The position numbers and the translations under genes were made by a program. From NCBI GenBank assembly GCA_033065855.1, contig JAVXUO010002005.1:372001-436000 (forward strand): a stretch of 64,000 nucleotides of DNA, given 5' to 3'. Each line of letters begins with the position of its first letter. Position 1 is the stretch's first letter. The notes beneath the pieces were generated by a model. The model was not told the origin of the DNA. It saw only the letters and a list, made by a program, of their open reading frames with translations, and did not search any database. This document shows positions 12,601 to 25,419 of the stretch, piece by piece. Origin of the DNA: Escallonia rubra. Its lineage: Eukaryota; Streptophyta; Magnoliopsida; Escalloniales; Escalloniaceae.

Positions 12601-15600
12601 TGCTTTTTATGAGCAAAGGTATTCCAACCATTGTTAAAGCCCAATAGGGAGACAGTGAAAACCCAAAATACTACCAGCACCACTTTACCTAGAGGCTACT
12701 TTTCCCAATTGAGCAGCAATTTTGTTTGCATAACATTTCCACAGGTTTTTATGTCTTGAAATTTGCAGTTTGCCTAAAGCACAACAATAGGAGACGGTGA
12801 AAACCCAGTGTCTACCAGCAACACTTCCTTTACTGTATATGTTAATAGGCCTCAAAGGTGAGCTGTACTTGCATCTTCATTTCTTGGATCCGCTTATACT
12901 GTTTCTTTACTTTTCTTCGGAGCCTCTTTTTCCAACTCATTTGCAGCAGCTTATTTCTTTTAAAGATCTTCCACCTTTTTCATTCCCATGTCTTTCCAAT
13001 AACATGGGAGAACCTTCATGCAATGGTAGGATTGCTCCACTTCCCAACAAATGCAGAATTAAGGCTGCATATATCAAATTCATTGGCGGGCTTACTTAAC
13101 CTAATCCATGGAATGGTTCAAGATATCGATGCCCAACGAAACCAGTAACGTGGTAGGTAGCCACCTAAACTTCTCCAACAAGAAGTATTACCAAAATATC
13201 GGCATTGCGGAGTAAACCGGAGAAAAATTGGGCACTACTGATACCTCTTCTGCAGAGCAGCTTTCACAGCTCGGCTTGCGTCCAGTTTTAATCTTGCTTA
13301 TTTTTCTAATTTCACTCTGCCGGTGCACGGTATCCAAGATAAGTGACAACTTCTGTCCCCACCACCTACAAAATACCTCTGGGTTGGATGACAGAATCTT
13401 GAAGTCTCAGAAACCAATCCTGATCTGCTTCCCTCTCTCTCTGCAACAATCTCAAGATCAGAGAATTGGAGTGCCGCCCAAAGTTGAAAAGAATAGCGAT
13501 TTGTGACACATGGTTGTTATCGTGTCACATCTACTTTTGATTTATTCATTTTTTTTGCACAGATATTGCTTGGAAAAGTATCTCTTTACTCTTTTTTGGT
13601 ACTTCCAAACTACAAAATTTTCACGTATTAATCCTGAAAAAAACCCATTCGTGGCCGGGTAAAGAGTGTAGGAGTGAACAAGTATTTAATAAACAGGTAG
13701 GCCCAGACGTCTGCGTGAAAATTTAACCAATGTCATGCCTATACAACATATTTCATTCTTTTTCTTTTTCAAATTCATTGATCCTATTGTTCCTATTACT
13801 TCAAATATTTTACATGATTTCTCTCAATTTTGGAGCCTTAAACTAGGTTAAGGTTGCGCATCGCTTGGGACTGATAAAAACGTCGTCAATTACGATAAGG
13901 ATAACCCACTGAAATTCTGGCAATCACACTGAACCAGGGTATTTGGCCTGCATTATTTAGCATGTTCTGCACAATGATGACTTATGCTGCCGAAAAGTGT
14001 TGGAGTTGGGTTCTGCATGCTATATATAGCATGTGAGTAACTCATTATGCTCATAACTTACCTTGCATCTGTGCCCATGCTACATGAAGCTTTTGCGCCT
14101 AGTGCACTTAGTAACTATGAGTTTAACTTATGAATTGATAAAGGCCGATATGAGCTGCTTGCAAACCTTTCCAATATGTTAACAATATATGAGGCCGACA
14201 AAAACTTCGCACGCGACAAATAACTGGCAAGGTAAGCAACAGCACTCATTCTGCAATTAGAAAGAAAAACATAAGTATCATAAGATACCCAACATGAGTG
14301 GGCAATTATCTCCAATGCAACTATCTACAAGGCAAAAACCTACAGAAGATAAAAAGATATATGGCAGTAAGAGATAACCATTCATCATGGACATAGAAGG
14401 ATTTGCCTGTTAATCATAATCAGCTTAACATTTCAGCTATCTGGCTACAAAACATCATTTCCAGAGAAAAATTCCCAGACCCCCGCAATCAGGGAAGTCT
14501 CATGCACTGGGCCGCCCTTTATTTACACACTGGACACTTTTCTTTTCCTTCTTCTCTGGATGCAGGGCTTATCAGATTGAATTGGAGCGGATATGACATA
14601 AACAAGAATGCATGTGTACACCCACATCTGGGGCATCATGTTCATCGCTAACACATATTAACATCTTCCCTTGTTACAAAAGCTACAATGTCATTTCCCG
14701 CTGTCTAAGACCATTTCAAGCATGCATAATGTATGTCTTTGCTAACGTAAATTGGTGATATAACTAGAAGAATATTAGGCTCATGGAATATTCACTCCTG
14801 CCCACGTTGCAAATCTTATTATTTGACAAGAAACTGCTAGCAAGTTCAATGCGGAGCTATAACTTCAATTTAAGCTCACAATACTAGCTTCGTTCTCCCA
14901 CAGAAATGAAGTGACAGACACTGTAATAACCCAGACAAACAACACGGGAGCATTGTCTCCCACTAAAGGCTATCTGAGCAGGCACTGGCACTCTTTATTC
15001 CTTGAAATTTTTCCATGCCGTCGAGATAATCTATATTTATGTACGCACACATACATATAAGGATCTACACATACACCCATACAACCTGTCTAACTATTAA
15101 CATCATTCTCCCCTTCTTCTGTTGGGGAAGGGGTTATCAGATTGAAGGGGATCTTATATGACATGCACAAGTATGCATCAGGTGTACGACACATCCGGCA
15201 ACTCATGTTTGTTATTGACATTTATAAATGTCTCTCCTTACAATGAAAGCCAGAATGTCGTTTCAGCTGATCTAGGATCATATCAAGCATGCTTAATGTA
15301 TGTGTTAGCTAGCTCCTGCCTACATTGCACATCTTAGCGTTTGACAAGAAATTGCAAAAAAGTTCAAGGCCAATCTACAACCTGAGTGTTATACCACAAT
15401 AGTATCTTCATTTTTGCATGAAATTGCAGTGACGAACACTCCGCCCAGACTGTAATGACCCAGACCGACAGCACATGGGCATTGTCTTCCGCAAAAGGCT
15501 AGCTGGGAAGGCACTCTTTCCTTGAGACTTTGCAACGTTATATAAAGAACCCTACCATAGGTCATTGCAACCTCATACTGCTAGCCAAGTAGGTACTTCT

Positions 15601-18600
15601 AAGTTCCTTGGAAGTGTCTCATACGCCAATGGCTTCCTCTAAAGGCTTTCAATATAAGAGCGGACTTCAAACCAGATTCATTCTATGATGAACTAGGCCT
15701 CAAGGCACAGGCAATGCCTGTGCAAAGAAGTTATAAATTGTGTGGTTGATCCATATAGAAAGCTGAAATATCACAATACATACTATGGCGAATTAAAGGT
15801 GGACTCAAGAGAGATGAAGAGAAAAATGATGAGAAAAAATCAGGGGAAAAAAAGTTAGTTACAAACGGATAGGAAGAGAGGTAGATAGTGGGGACTAGAA
15901 AGTAGGGTAGCAAAAGTAGGTAGGGTACTTAGAAACTTGAACGACATTGCTTATAATTTTCAGAGATGGAGAACAATTTCAAGATATAGAAGAAGGGTAT
16001 AATAGGAAGCTCAAAAAAGGCTTCACCATAAGGGTCCTCTCTTTAAACAATAGTATTGATATCCTTGCTGCAAGAGATGAAGGAGGATACAAGACGTTAA
16101 AAGCCTGGACAAAGGAGGAGGGTGGCGTCATGCCAGATACCCCTACCACTCCCAAGACACCTCTGGATGGTGCTGTAAGATGTTCAGTTTCTTTCTTATT
16201 GTCATTCTGGAATACTAGGGTAAGGTATGGATATCTGATTAAACCTATTTTGTCAATCTGCTGCTCACTTGAACGGTTGAACCAAGAGAGCAAGCGCGTG
16301 CGCGCGCGAGAGAGAGAGAGAGGGGGGGGGGGGGAGATCGCCCCTTTTCATCTTGTTTTGTACTTATTCTGCTTCTTTGTTTCCTCTGCTAATCCTTTCT
16401 ATTCCTGCTCCTCCTCCTTCCTTATTGCCCTCACCTTTGAAGGGGGTTTTTACTGCTTTATTCTCTCCTTTATTAAAATAAATGTATTTAGTAAGATTTC
16501 ATATATCTCCATATTTAAGGATTAAAAATGCTGATTATTGCGATAACTGCCGCATTTCGTGTCGGACTCGGTGTCAAACACGGTGTCTGTGCTACTTAAC
16601 GACAAATTGACGGCAAGTGTAACAGTTGGCATATCCTATGAACATGAAACCCTTCCTACCACATATGAATGCGAAAAAGAACCTAAAATTACACTTGGTA
16701 CTTACCTCCACTCTTGGGCATACACAGGACTTTCAAATATATCTGCAAGCCTATTTGCAAAGGTAACCCCGCAATTTTCAGGATCTAGTGAACAGGCGTA
16801 GAACATCACAAACTACAAAAGGCAACAAAATTCAGGTCAAAAACAGGAATCAGAGCACAAAAGAAGTTTGTGTCACAACAGTGATAGGTACCGTATGCAT
16901 TATGCATGACTAAGCATTCACTGAACAGCTTTGAGGAAAATGCTTGATGAAGATAATAGAAAGTGCACAGAAATAAGAGATCAACTTATGCATGTTTGTA
17001 ATACACGATTTTCATTATGGGATATTCAGAAGAATTACCTGGGCAAATTTGGACTTGTATGCAGTCAATACAGTGCTCTGGAATGACTGGAGAAGAGTTT
17101 CAAATACCTAAAGAAACAATACCGATCAGACTATATACATTCAGATATAATGAACAGGACAGAACCACATAATATTGAGGAAACATGAATTCGTACATTA
17201 CCTGAACCAATCGACCACTGTCATAGCAGTCCTGGAGGTGTTCAAACATGAGCACCATCAAGCTATCTAATTTTTCAGCAACTACGTTTCCCCTAAGCAT
17301 CTTTTGACTAGAAAATCCCCTTGGAAGCTGAAAACAAACATTAGCATCAGGGTACCAGGGGGGGCGATATCAACCGTGTGCAATTAAGAAAACATAAGCG
17401 AGAGAGAATATCATTTTTTTCTTCCTGAAGAAGCTCTTCTAAGTGAGGGTAATATATTTCATTTGAGGAAGTTTGAATCTCGTTCTGAGGATGAGGATCT
17501 GGACATCATCCCAAGGTCTGGTTTCTCCACTGCGAGATTGCTAGAGCCTGGATTGGTAGATTCTTTTAGTTTTGGCTCAGTGAGGATTTTCAATTTTTCA
17601 TGGATCGTATAAGGGGATTACTTCTGGGGTAAGTTGTGAAAGGGAGTTCAGCTGTCACTACTTCTATCAGTAGCAGGTGCCCGTGTCCGATACTGACTCG
17701 GACACCGCATATTCCAATAATTCAAATTCTGGACAGTGCACGACACCTCTGATTTTATAATATCATTTATACATGTATATGCTAACTCGGGAAAAAGAAA
17801 AGGTCAGCATATCACCATTTAAGTCAATGTAGCACTCAAAACACTCACTACAGTTAGATCAGTCATTCGCTACAGTTCGATCAGAATATGTTTTAGTAAA
17901 TAGTGGACTTTAAAATGAAAGCTACTTGATGGGCTTATTTGTATGAAAAGGTAATATGTTGGAGTTCAACAGAAATATGAAAAATTCTGAGGTCAGCAGG
18001 ATAATCTTTCCCATATTTAAAGATAGGCGTTTAAGACAGAAGAGGAGCAGTAGTTCCCTTCAAAAAAATAAATAGGGTTGAGACCGATAACAATCCAGAT
18101 TTGGTGCATAAAGCCGATAACTACTGCCAATTGAAGATTAGAAACATGTTTTCTTTTCCAGATCAAATACCCAAATCCGCTTCTACGCTCTTCTCGTCCT
18201 CTTCAATGTGTCCGGCGGTCTCCATACGTGTCTGGAATAGAAATCTAAATAACTAAGATTAAGGTGAGGCAGGGACGCAGCATGTGTGTGTGTGTGTGTC
18301 CGGCGGTCTCCATACGTATCTGGAATAGAAATCTAAATAACTAAGATTAAGGTGAGGCGGGGACGCAGCATGTGTGTGTGTGTATATATATTAGTATGCA
18401 TAACGAAAAGGTTCTCTAGCCAATTTTAATATTGTTTGATTGATAGTGCCGTATGGCTAGAGGCAGCGCCAGCCTTTTTTATGCCGGCAATCCTCAAAGA
18501 TGTATCCGGTAAATGATAAAAATTGCCCATTTTCATCACAGAAGCAAAGATAATCCAAATTGATGAGAGACTTGTTAAATTGGTGGGCTGTTTTGGAACT

Positions 18601-21600
18601 ATTGAATTGTGTAGCTGAATATAAAAATGTTTGTAAGAGTTTGTTTATTTCAACTAGTTCGGGGCTAGTTTAGATAATAAGCTAAAAAGTGGGTACCAAA
18701 ACAAAAGGAATAGAAAGTTGGTAAGTCAAGAATTTGCACCACAGCCACACCCGGTGCCGGTGCGTTGCCAGAACGCCGCACCTGTGCTTCATAGCTTCAC
18801 AGTCTTCTTAATTTCTAGTCTTTTTGGCAAGAGTTATCGTTTTTTGCCCTGCTTTTAAAAACTCCAAAAAGTTGCAGTTTCTGTTTCATTACGAGATCAG
18901 CCCATCAAACCTTGTTCGAAGCATCCAATAAACTCAACTCTCTCCTCCAGTTCTTCATCCCAAAATAAAAAAACATGACTGCAACACACAAAACCACCAT
19001 CTCTCCACCTGCATATCGAAAACTACCACAACATCACCACCACCAAACTCCTACTGCCCAAAGGCACCACTGCTACTATCAAACCCATCACTAGCACCAC
19101 CAGCAACCACCAAAAGATCTGCACCATCTTCCAGATCTAAACTCAATCGACCCAATGGATCTTGACCCTCCGGCATCCCCTCCGTGCCTCCGCCGTCACC
19201 ATTATTTTGCGCGGGTAACTTGGTTTAGTGGGAGTGTAAGTTGGTGCATGTGGTGGTCTATGGAGGGTGGTGGTGGTGGGCCGATGGTTAGGACGAGAAA
19301 GAAGGAAAGATTGGGAGATAGAAAACAAATAATAAGAAAGTGGGAACCAAAACTTCTAAGTTCCGACCAAACATCCCCGAGTTTTTGTGGAAAACGAAGA
19401 TTTAAACTGGTTTTCATTTTTGATCTTTTAAAAACCGATAATGTAAGGGTTGTCAACATGCTCTTACTTATGACAAAAGGACATGCTAAATCCACACATC
19501 CTACAGCGTATTTCTTTTTATTTGTTGCAAATTCACATTTTAGCAAGCACAAGTGATGTGAGTTCTCTGACAATAATAATAGATATGAGATTAAAATCCC
19601 AGATTTTTTCTAACAAATTGACTCGAACTTGATTAAGGTTAGGTTAACTCAAGCCTGGTCAAGGGCCAAAGCTGCTAGACCACAAAATTAGGTTAAGGCA
19701 GCAGAAGTCTCTTTCAGCTCATTTTAAATATAGGGGCTTGTTCACAAGTCAACACAGCAGCCTTCTGCTTGTCTTAGTTCATGTACACATCCCTGCTCTA
19801 GATGGACCTAACACCATTCACACTTTCAGATTCCAAATTCAACCATTTTGTTGTCTAGTACAGCCAACAAGAAATATCGACTAGTTTCACATTCCAAATT
19901 CAGTTCAAAACTTCAAAGGCAAGCCCCAGGGTTTCCACCATATGGTTCCTGATGTTTCTCCAAAACTTATTTAAATCCTCAGCAGTCGCAAATCAAAGAC
20001 TATGAAACAATAGATCTTTCAAGTTGAAGGATATCAAAGCTGTGACCAGCAAAATTTGAGGGAAACGTATGAGTTACCTCAAAATTGTCGGTCTCATCGT
20101 CATCTGCGGATCCCTCCTCATCGTCTAGCTCCATCTCAAAGATGCCTTTGCTGGAATCATCCAGTAAAATGTCATCCCATCCTATCTCCACCTACAAGGT
20201 TAGATACAAGAGATGAAGAGATAAAGATATGCATCCTTTCCTTAACCCAGTAGATTATGCAGCGCTTTGAAACAACTCACATCCAAATCTATTAGTGTAT
20301 TCACCACTTCAACAAGCATAGAGTTCCCAACAAGTTCCCTCATAGCACCACTCTCTAATGTCAACATATTCTCAACATAAGTCACGATCAACTGCACAAA
20401 AGCAAAGTCAGATCCAGATCATATTCCCTAAGGAACGAATGTCAACACCTGCTCATAAATACACTTGCACATGCATCACATCATCTCATAATCTTCTACA
20501 ATCGCATCAGCCAAGATTTTGGACAGAAGATTGCAGCAGTATAAGTTCAGTAAGAAAAAAAAAACGATAATCTACGCATAATTAGATCAATAACATGGTG
20601 TAAGTTATGATACTAAGTTACTAACTGCTGGACTTGTTTACTGCAATCATAATTGTATACCTAACTGATCAACAAATCTCATATGCCCTACAAAGTTAAA
20701 GTTTAAGAAAATGAAAAGGCTCATTGGTTGCAGCTTCTAAATATATGATGCTTCATGAAATTTACGAAAACTAAGAAAAAGGTTACAAGTACCACTACAT
20801 TCATTTTTCCCTTTGCATCACATGCAGATTTCGCTTTTGATGAACAATCACAGTAATACGCAAATACATTACAACAGAAGCTGCTGTACTCCTTCAATTT
20901 CAAGTATAGTAGGCATATGAAACTCTAAATAAAACACCTGTAGCTTAAAGTACAACATTGTAGGTAAGCAGTAAGCACATCACTGAATCAAGTATTTGTG
21001 TATTCGGGAACAGCAATAATATCGCAACTAGAGTATGTGTTAAACAAACTCTGACCGTGTTCAATGTCATAAGCATGCAAACTGGAAAAAGAACATATTT
21101 TTGGTGATTAACGATAACATTTAGTACAGCAGAAAAGGTTACGTACCAATTTACAACAGAAAATCTAACCCCCAAGTACGACTAATAAAACTACTCAAAA
21201 AAAAAAAGTGACGGTTAAGTACCAAGTTTACTAACCAAGAGAGACGCAGAGAGACAAACAGAGGCTAAAGTTAACATAGCATAAAATGGTAAAGACTAAA
21301 GTCACGCAGCAAGCAAAAGAGGTAATAAAATAGCTTTGACATAGGGGGGTGAAAGAACATCAAACAAAAATATACAGGTGAGATGGACAAAGTGGACTGA
21401 AAAGAGCATCAACTTTTGATACAACATAAAGTGCAGAAAATAAGAAATTACAATTGCACATGCGTATAAAAGAGAAACATAAACAGTACAGAGAGGGACG
21501 GAGAGAGGAATAAAGAGGGAGAGAGAAGAGAAAAGAAGGATGCCTCGTCGCAAGTTTGGACAGCCATGTCAGCGCTCTAGGATTTCTCCCACAAAAGAGG

Positions 21601-24600
21601 GCTGCCCGGCACAGAGGGAAACGTTCATAGTGGATCTCATAGTTTTAATTTCCTTCTTGTTCTTTATTTGCTTTCTAGTTGAAGATTGCATTTGATGCAT
21701 TAGTTGTGGTATATTACTTTGCATTGACAATGTAGTCCTTAATTTTATCTTTTGGATTATGTTCGAGTTTAGGGTTTTTGTGTCTTTTGATTGTTTGGCA
21801 TAGATGCGCACACACACATATACACACACACACACACAGAGGGACAGAGCATCAGTCACAAGCTCGGCCACAAGAAAAGACTGTTGATGAAAAATACCTT
21901 GACCTTGAAGAGTAGAAGATGTTCGTTCTGCTAGCTCTCGACTTAAAAATTCTACCTTTATTTATCAAATATAGGGTAGTTAAGTAACACTATGGTCTAC
22001 AATCGGTTAGGTGCCTTAACTAGAGCCTTACGCTCATCACAAGGGCGTAGAGGTTACCAGCTAATGCAGTGACTTTGCCTAGGAGCGCACTTGATCATGC
22101 TTTTGATAACTAAGATCCAAGGTCAAAAGTCAACATTTTGTAGCCTGTATTTTGTTATTTGGTGTTTGAGTCAATCTGAACAAGGACTTGCCTGCCTAGC
22201 ATCAATCGAACAAATCATTCAAGGTAATGAACTGGTTGCATGACTTCAGAGGCATATACTTTATAATTAGAAGAGACGAGAATTTACACATGTATCTTGT
22301 CATTGAAATAATTTGTTCCAGCCACAAAGTAATAAATGTGAGTCACAAAGTAATAAATGTGAGCTGGAAGGTATAACTTGAACTCACAGGTTCCTTATTA
22401 AATATCGGCACTCTATCCTTGATAATTTGCTCCAGTCTCAATGGTGCTAGAGGTACTAATTCAGCAATATCTTTCAATGCTGAATGAACACGATCAAGAA
22501 CTTGGCCCTTTTTTCTTGCAAGAGTGCGTTGCTTCGCGTCTGTTAGGAAGTAACCGGGTGGCATGAAATTTCTAACCAGCATATCCAAGCATGAATCAAC
22601 ATATTTACCACTAGACGCAGCCTATAAGTATAGTAGTGAGAAAATGGTAAGAGAAAATAACAAGAAGCATTTCTCACATAAATCACGTATAAAGGACATT
22701 ACAACCACGTACCAAGGCTATTATTAGTTCAAGCAATGCATCCATAACATCGGGCCCGTGCTTCCATAAGCTCATGTTGAATATCTGAAGACCGTTCACT
22801 AATCACAACCGGATCCAATACTAGTCACCCAAAAAAAACGTAGAAGTAAAATACCTATGTATTGATGACTTACACAATCAAGCAGAGATCCATGGTGAAC
22901 GAAATCAATGTCGGAGACCGCTCCAGATAATGCATTTAAATTTGTCTACAACGCGGAAGAAAGAAAAGTTTAGTTCAGGCAAGCACTTTGTCAGCCAAAT
23001 TAGAAAGCATTTAGATCAATAAATCTAGCATTTACTAAACAGACTTACCACGAGCAGGGCCACCTCATCGGAGCCAAGGCGCTCGCCATCTTCAAAGAGA
23101 AAGCCAACGAGCTGGTCATAACTGTCCCTGTCACCCTGACCCAGTAATATTGGCTATTACTTATTTATCATAGCTTTTTTCATAATTATAAATATTGCAT
23201 TACACGTCAAGCTTCCATGATCATGATTTATATTGTTTTTATCTTTTTTAAAATGAAGAGTGTGTCCCGCCTAGCGGGACTAGTTAAACATTTGTTTGGG
23301 TAAAGGACCTCAAAATCTTTATAGAGAGGGCTTAGATTCAGACAACGATAGTCGGTAGAGCTGGTAGATATCGGAAAGAGACGAAAAAATAAGTCACTCG
23401 TAGCCAGACCTCTTATGAGTCATGTCATTGGAATGTAATTATTTTAAAACGCTAGGGTGCTCAACTATGGATAAACTTTTGGTCTGCCAAAGGGTGACTC
23501 TCGCTGGAGTATCCTTGATGATAAACACCTCTGTTACGAATATGGTTTCTTATTTGGAGGGAACAGTGATCTTGGATGTTTAAATGTTATATTTCTTTGT
23601 CGGAGGTAATTTCTCATGGAAGAAATTTTCAAAAATCATAGTCCTGTTTCTCTCGGGAAGCAGATGAGGTCAAAATATGTTAAACAGGTATTGACCATAA
23701 GGAAAAAATGTCTTACTTTGTATGTCCTGTGTAACAAGGATCTGGGCAGTAGGATCCTCTGCTTCTACAATATCCAGTGGGTTTGGGGATTAAATTGTGA
23801 ACTGCTTGATTGTTATCTCTCGTTGTTGGTTGCGGGGGTGGGGATGGATGTGCGAGGGAAAATTTCTCGTACAAGAACATTCGAAAGAAGTCATACTCCT
23901 TTTTCTCGCATGGGAGGCCGCAAGGTCATGTAATTTTTATAGGGAGATTTTTTAATTTGAATTTAAAGTGTAACAGGAATGTGGAGTGGCTGAGGGGGGC
24001 TAAAAATCGATTCAAAATAATCCTTTTCTTGTGTAGTTTCTCTTTGGTAATGCCCGGGAATGTGAATAACTATGAGAGCTAAAACCCTCATGTTCCTCCA
24101 TGTATTCGGGGGAGGAGGTGGAGGGTGTGGAGTCTTCTCAAAAGCATATCCCTCTTTGGCGCTTTCACTGAAGGTAGATTGGTGTGTACAGCGTGTAGAC
24201 ATGGTTATGCTTTCCTTAGAGGCGCTTTTTAAAATATATTTGCTCGCACCTATGCACAAGCGTAGGTACATGTACGCTCACACACGTGGACATAGAATGG
24301 CTCGAGAGACGTTGTCCATTACTTAGCCAACTGAAACCAGAAGGATAAGAGAATGTTACGACCAGCTATTGACAAAGCATGTTGCAGCCAGCTCCATGGC
24401 ATACAAACCATGTTTTCTTTGTTCCGATAGAATAACGAGGTCAAATCAGAAAATAATTTTCAGAGCAAAAATGAGTTAGAAGCAATCTATGACAACTATA
24501 CCAAATGCTTACCAAAGAGACAGATCGAAGGGCATCCTTCACATGATAGGCCAACTCCAAGTCGCTGAAATTAACATCCCCGATTTCAGCCAAGCTTGCC

Positions 24601-24626
24601 CGCTCGGCTGCTAATTGCACTCCCAT
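9618..24626 (-). CDS. RRN3: RNA polymerase I-specific transcription initiation factor RRN3 (TIF-IA), 15 coding exons, 627 aa
   Basis: Coding exons in gene order: 24626-24513, 23135-23049, 22945-22874, 22784-22713, 22621-22388, 20391-20281, 20191-20078, 17327-17202, 17107-17039, 16812-16706, 14250-14167, 12318-12231, 10821-10702, 10612-10431 and 9921-9618. All have GT-AG borders and join in frame to 1884 nt. RRN3 bridges Pol I to the rDNA promoter factor and is the growth-controlled switch of rRNA synthesis in the nucleolus. Family matches run throughout: AASSGKYVDSCLDMLV, VEIGWDDILLDD, EKLDSLMVLMFEHL, FVMFYACSLDPENCG, RMSAVAYLASYLSRAKFL, INPKAHRVFYAGCQ, VCLPSIVEEFL, SRAFGGLERLDMFFPFDPYL, RPNFVYWSMVR and a C-terminus SRIRPSTSPESL. 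An acidic loop (ELDDEEGSADDDE) and an eight-Asp run near the C-terminus are typical acidic segments. The ATG at 24626 fits the family MGV start. It looks intact. Introns reach about 2.7 kb and hold only repeats and one exon-like fragment (15964-16174). Confidence 0.95.
12549..12840. repeat. Degenerate tandem duplication of about 145 bp in an RRN3 intron
   Basis: Two copies share 'attttgtttgcat.aca.ttccac..g.tttttatg' and 'gagac.gtgaaaaccca', at about 12570-12690 and 12715-12830. Divergence is clear, so the duplication is old. Confidence 0.65.
14540..15530. repeat. Diverged tandem duplication (about 450 bp units) in the intron between RRN3 exons 10 and 11
   Basis: Unit 1 about 14545-15010 and unit 2 about 15110-15527. 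Shared landmarks in the same order are 'gcttatcagattgaa'/'ggttatcagattgaa', 'ttcaagcatgcataatgtatgt'-type text, 'tttgacaagaaa.tgc', 'gacac.gtaat.acccaga' and 'ggcactctttatt'. Offset shrinks from about 565 to 517 along the pair, showing indels. Confidence 0.75.
15964..16174 (+). other. Exon-like open fragment antisense within an RRN3 intron, unrecognised
   Basis: A stretch of 211 nt preceded by a pyrimidine-rich acceptor (ataattttcag) and followed by a donor-like GTAAGA encodes text of ordinary protein composition: DGEQFQDIEEGYNRKLKKG, FTIRVLSLNNSIDILAARD, EGGYKTLKAWTKEEGG, then DTPTTPKTPLDGA. The frame stays open to 16525, but beyond 16174 it runs into low-complexity and a GA/poly-G tract, so only the first part looks coding. 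It lies on the strand opposite RRN3. It may be an exon copied from another gene. I do not recognise the source protein and assign no function. Confidence 0.4.
18211..18386. repeat. Near-perfect 88-bp tandem duplication with (GT)n tails, RRN3 intron
   Basis: Two copies starting at 18211 and 18299 begin 'tccggcggtctccatacgt' and end 'gggacgcagcatgtgtgtg'. Only a few substitutions separate them, so this is recent; slippage at the GT tracts is a likely cause. Confidence 0.92.
18720..19300. repeat. ACC-rich low-complexity tract in the RRN3 intron between exons 7 and 8
   Basis: Cytosine/adenine-rich triplets (accaccacc, catcaccacc) dominate 18990-19150, followed by a GGT-rich part at 19240-19290. 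Open frames across it are compositional and no domain is visible. Confidence 0.55.
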
Positions 24627-25130
24627 ACCTCTCAAACAAGCAACGATGGTAAACTTCTATTGTATTCTCCAGGAACTAATTGTACAAATTAAACCTAGAA
24701 ACAGTCAAGACCAGTATAACCACGTCAACTGAGCCCCTGCTAAATTCCGAAGGAAGCTAATTGTGCTGATTAAACCTAGAAAAACGATCAGTACAAGTCA
24801 ATAAATTGCTAACAAAACCCTATATATATAACAAGTGGAATGTTGTACTGCGATTTTGAAGCTAACTTTACGCACTTATGAGTTCAATCTTTTCTACAAC
24901 TAAAAAGTCCATAAATTCAATCTGTTCTACACCAAAAAAACTTTTTAAAAGAAAAAGAGAGACAATTAACCAATGCTGAAACTGCTAACCTGACAGCACT
25001 AGAGTAATAGCATTCATGTGAGTAAAGTTTGCAAGCTACGAAAGTATCAAGGCTCCATAAAGGTACATAAACTCAAACACACACACTCGAACGTGCATCT
25101 GTGTGAAAAGGAAGAGGCAAAGAGCTTACC

Positions 25131-25400
25131 GGCAGAGGAGAGAGGACGAGTCGGATCTGTGAGAAGGTTAAGAGGGAACTCTGGCCTGTGTTGGTGTTGC
25201 GATGAACTACCAACAGCAAAAGAGGCGCAGTGGGCGAGTATCTCCCCTTTTTTTTGTCTCTGTCTTTGCCGCCAGACCGAAGGATACTGGATGCACGCCA
25301 ATGCCTTTTCATACACTCCTCTCGACCAAACCCTAAACCCAAACTGCAGTCGTCTTTAACCGTGGTTGGGTTTGCACTTCTGACTTTGCCCTTATTTTCA
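25131..25400 (-). promoter_or_regulatory. Presumed RRN3 leader and promoter with telo-box
   Basis: On the minus strand the region just upstream of RRN3 carries AAACCCTAAACCC (plus-strand positions 25328-25340). A consensus 5' splice site (minus GGTAAGC, GT at 25129-25128) followed by an acceptor just before the ATG at 24626 suggests a non-coding first exon ending at 25130 and a leader intron of about 500 bases. Inferred from sequence only. Confidence 0.45.
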
Positions 25401-25419
25401 CTTTGGTCGTCGGGGCCCT

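Noticed and set aside
15947-16525. 192-codon plus-strand frame as a complete gene
   Set aside because: Only 15964-16174 looks coding; the rest translates intron-like and GA/poly-G text.
25047-25359. Overlapping frames in the RRN3 upstream region
   Set aside because: They lie in the presumed RRN3 leader and have no similarity to known proteins; the family start is at 24626.
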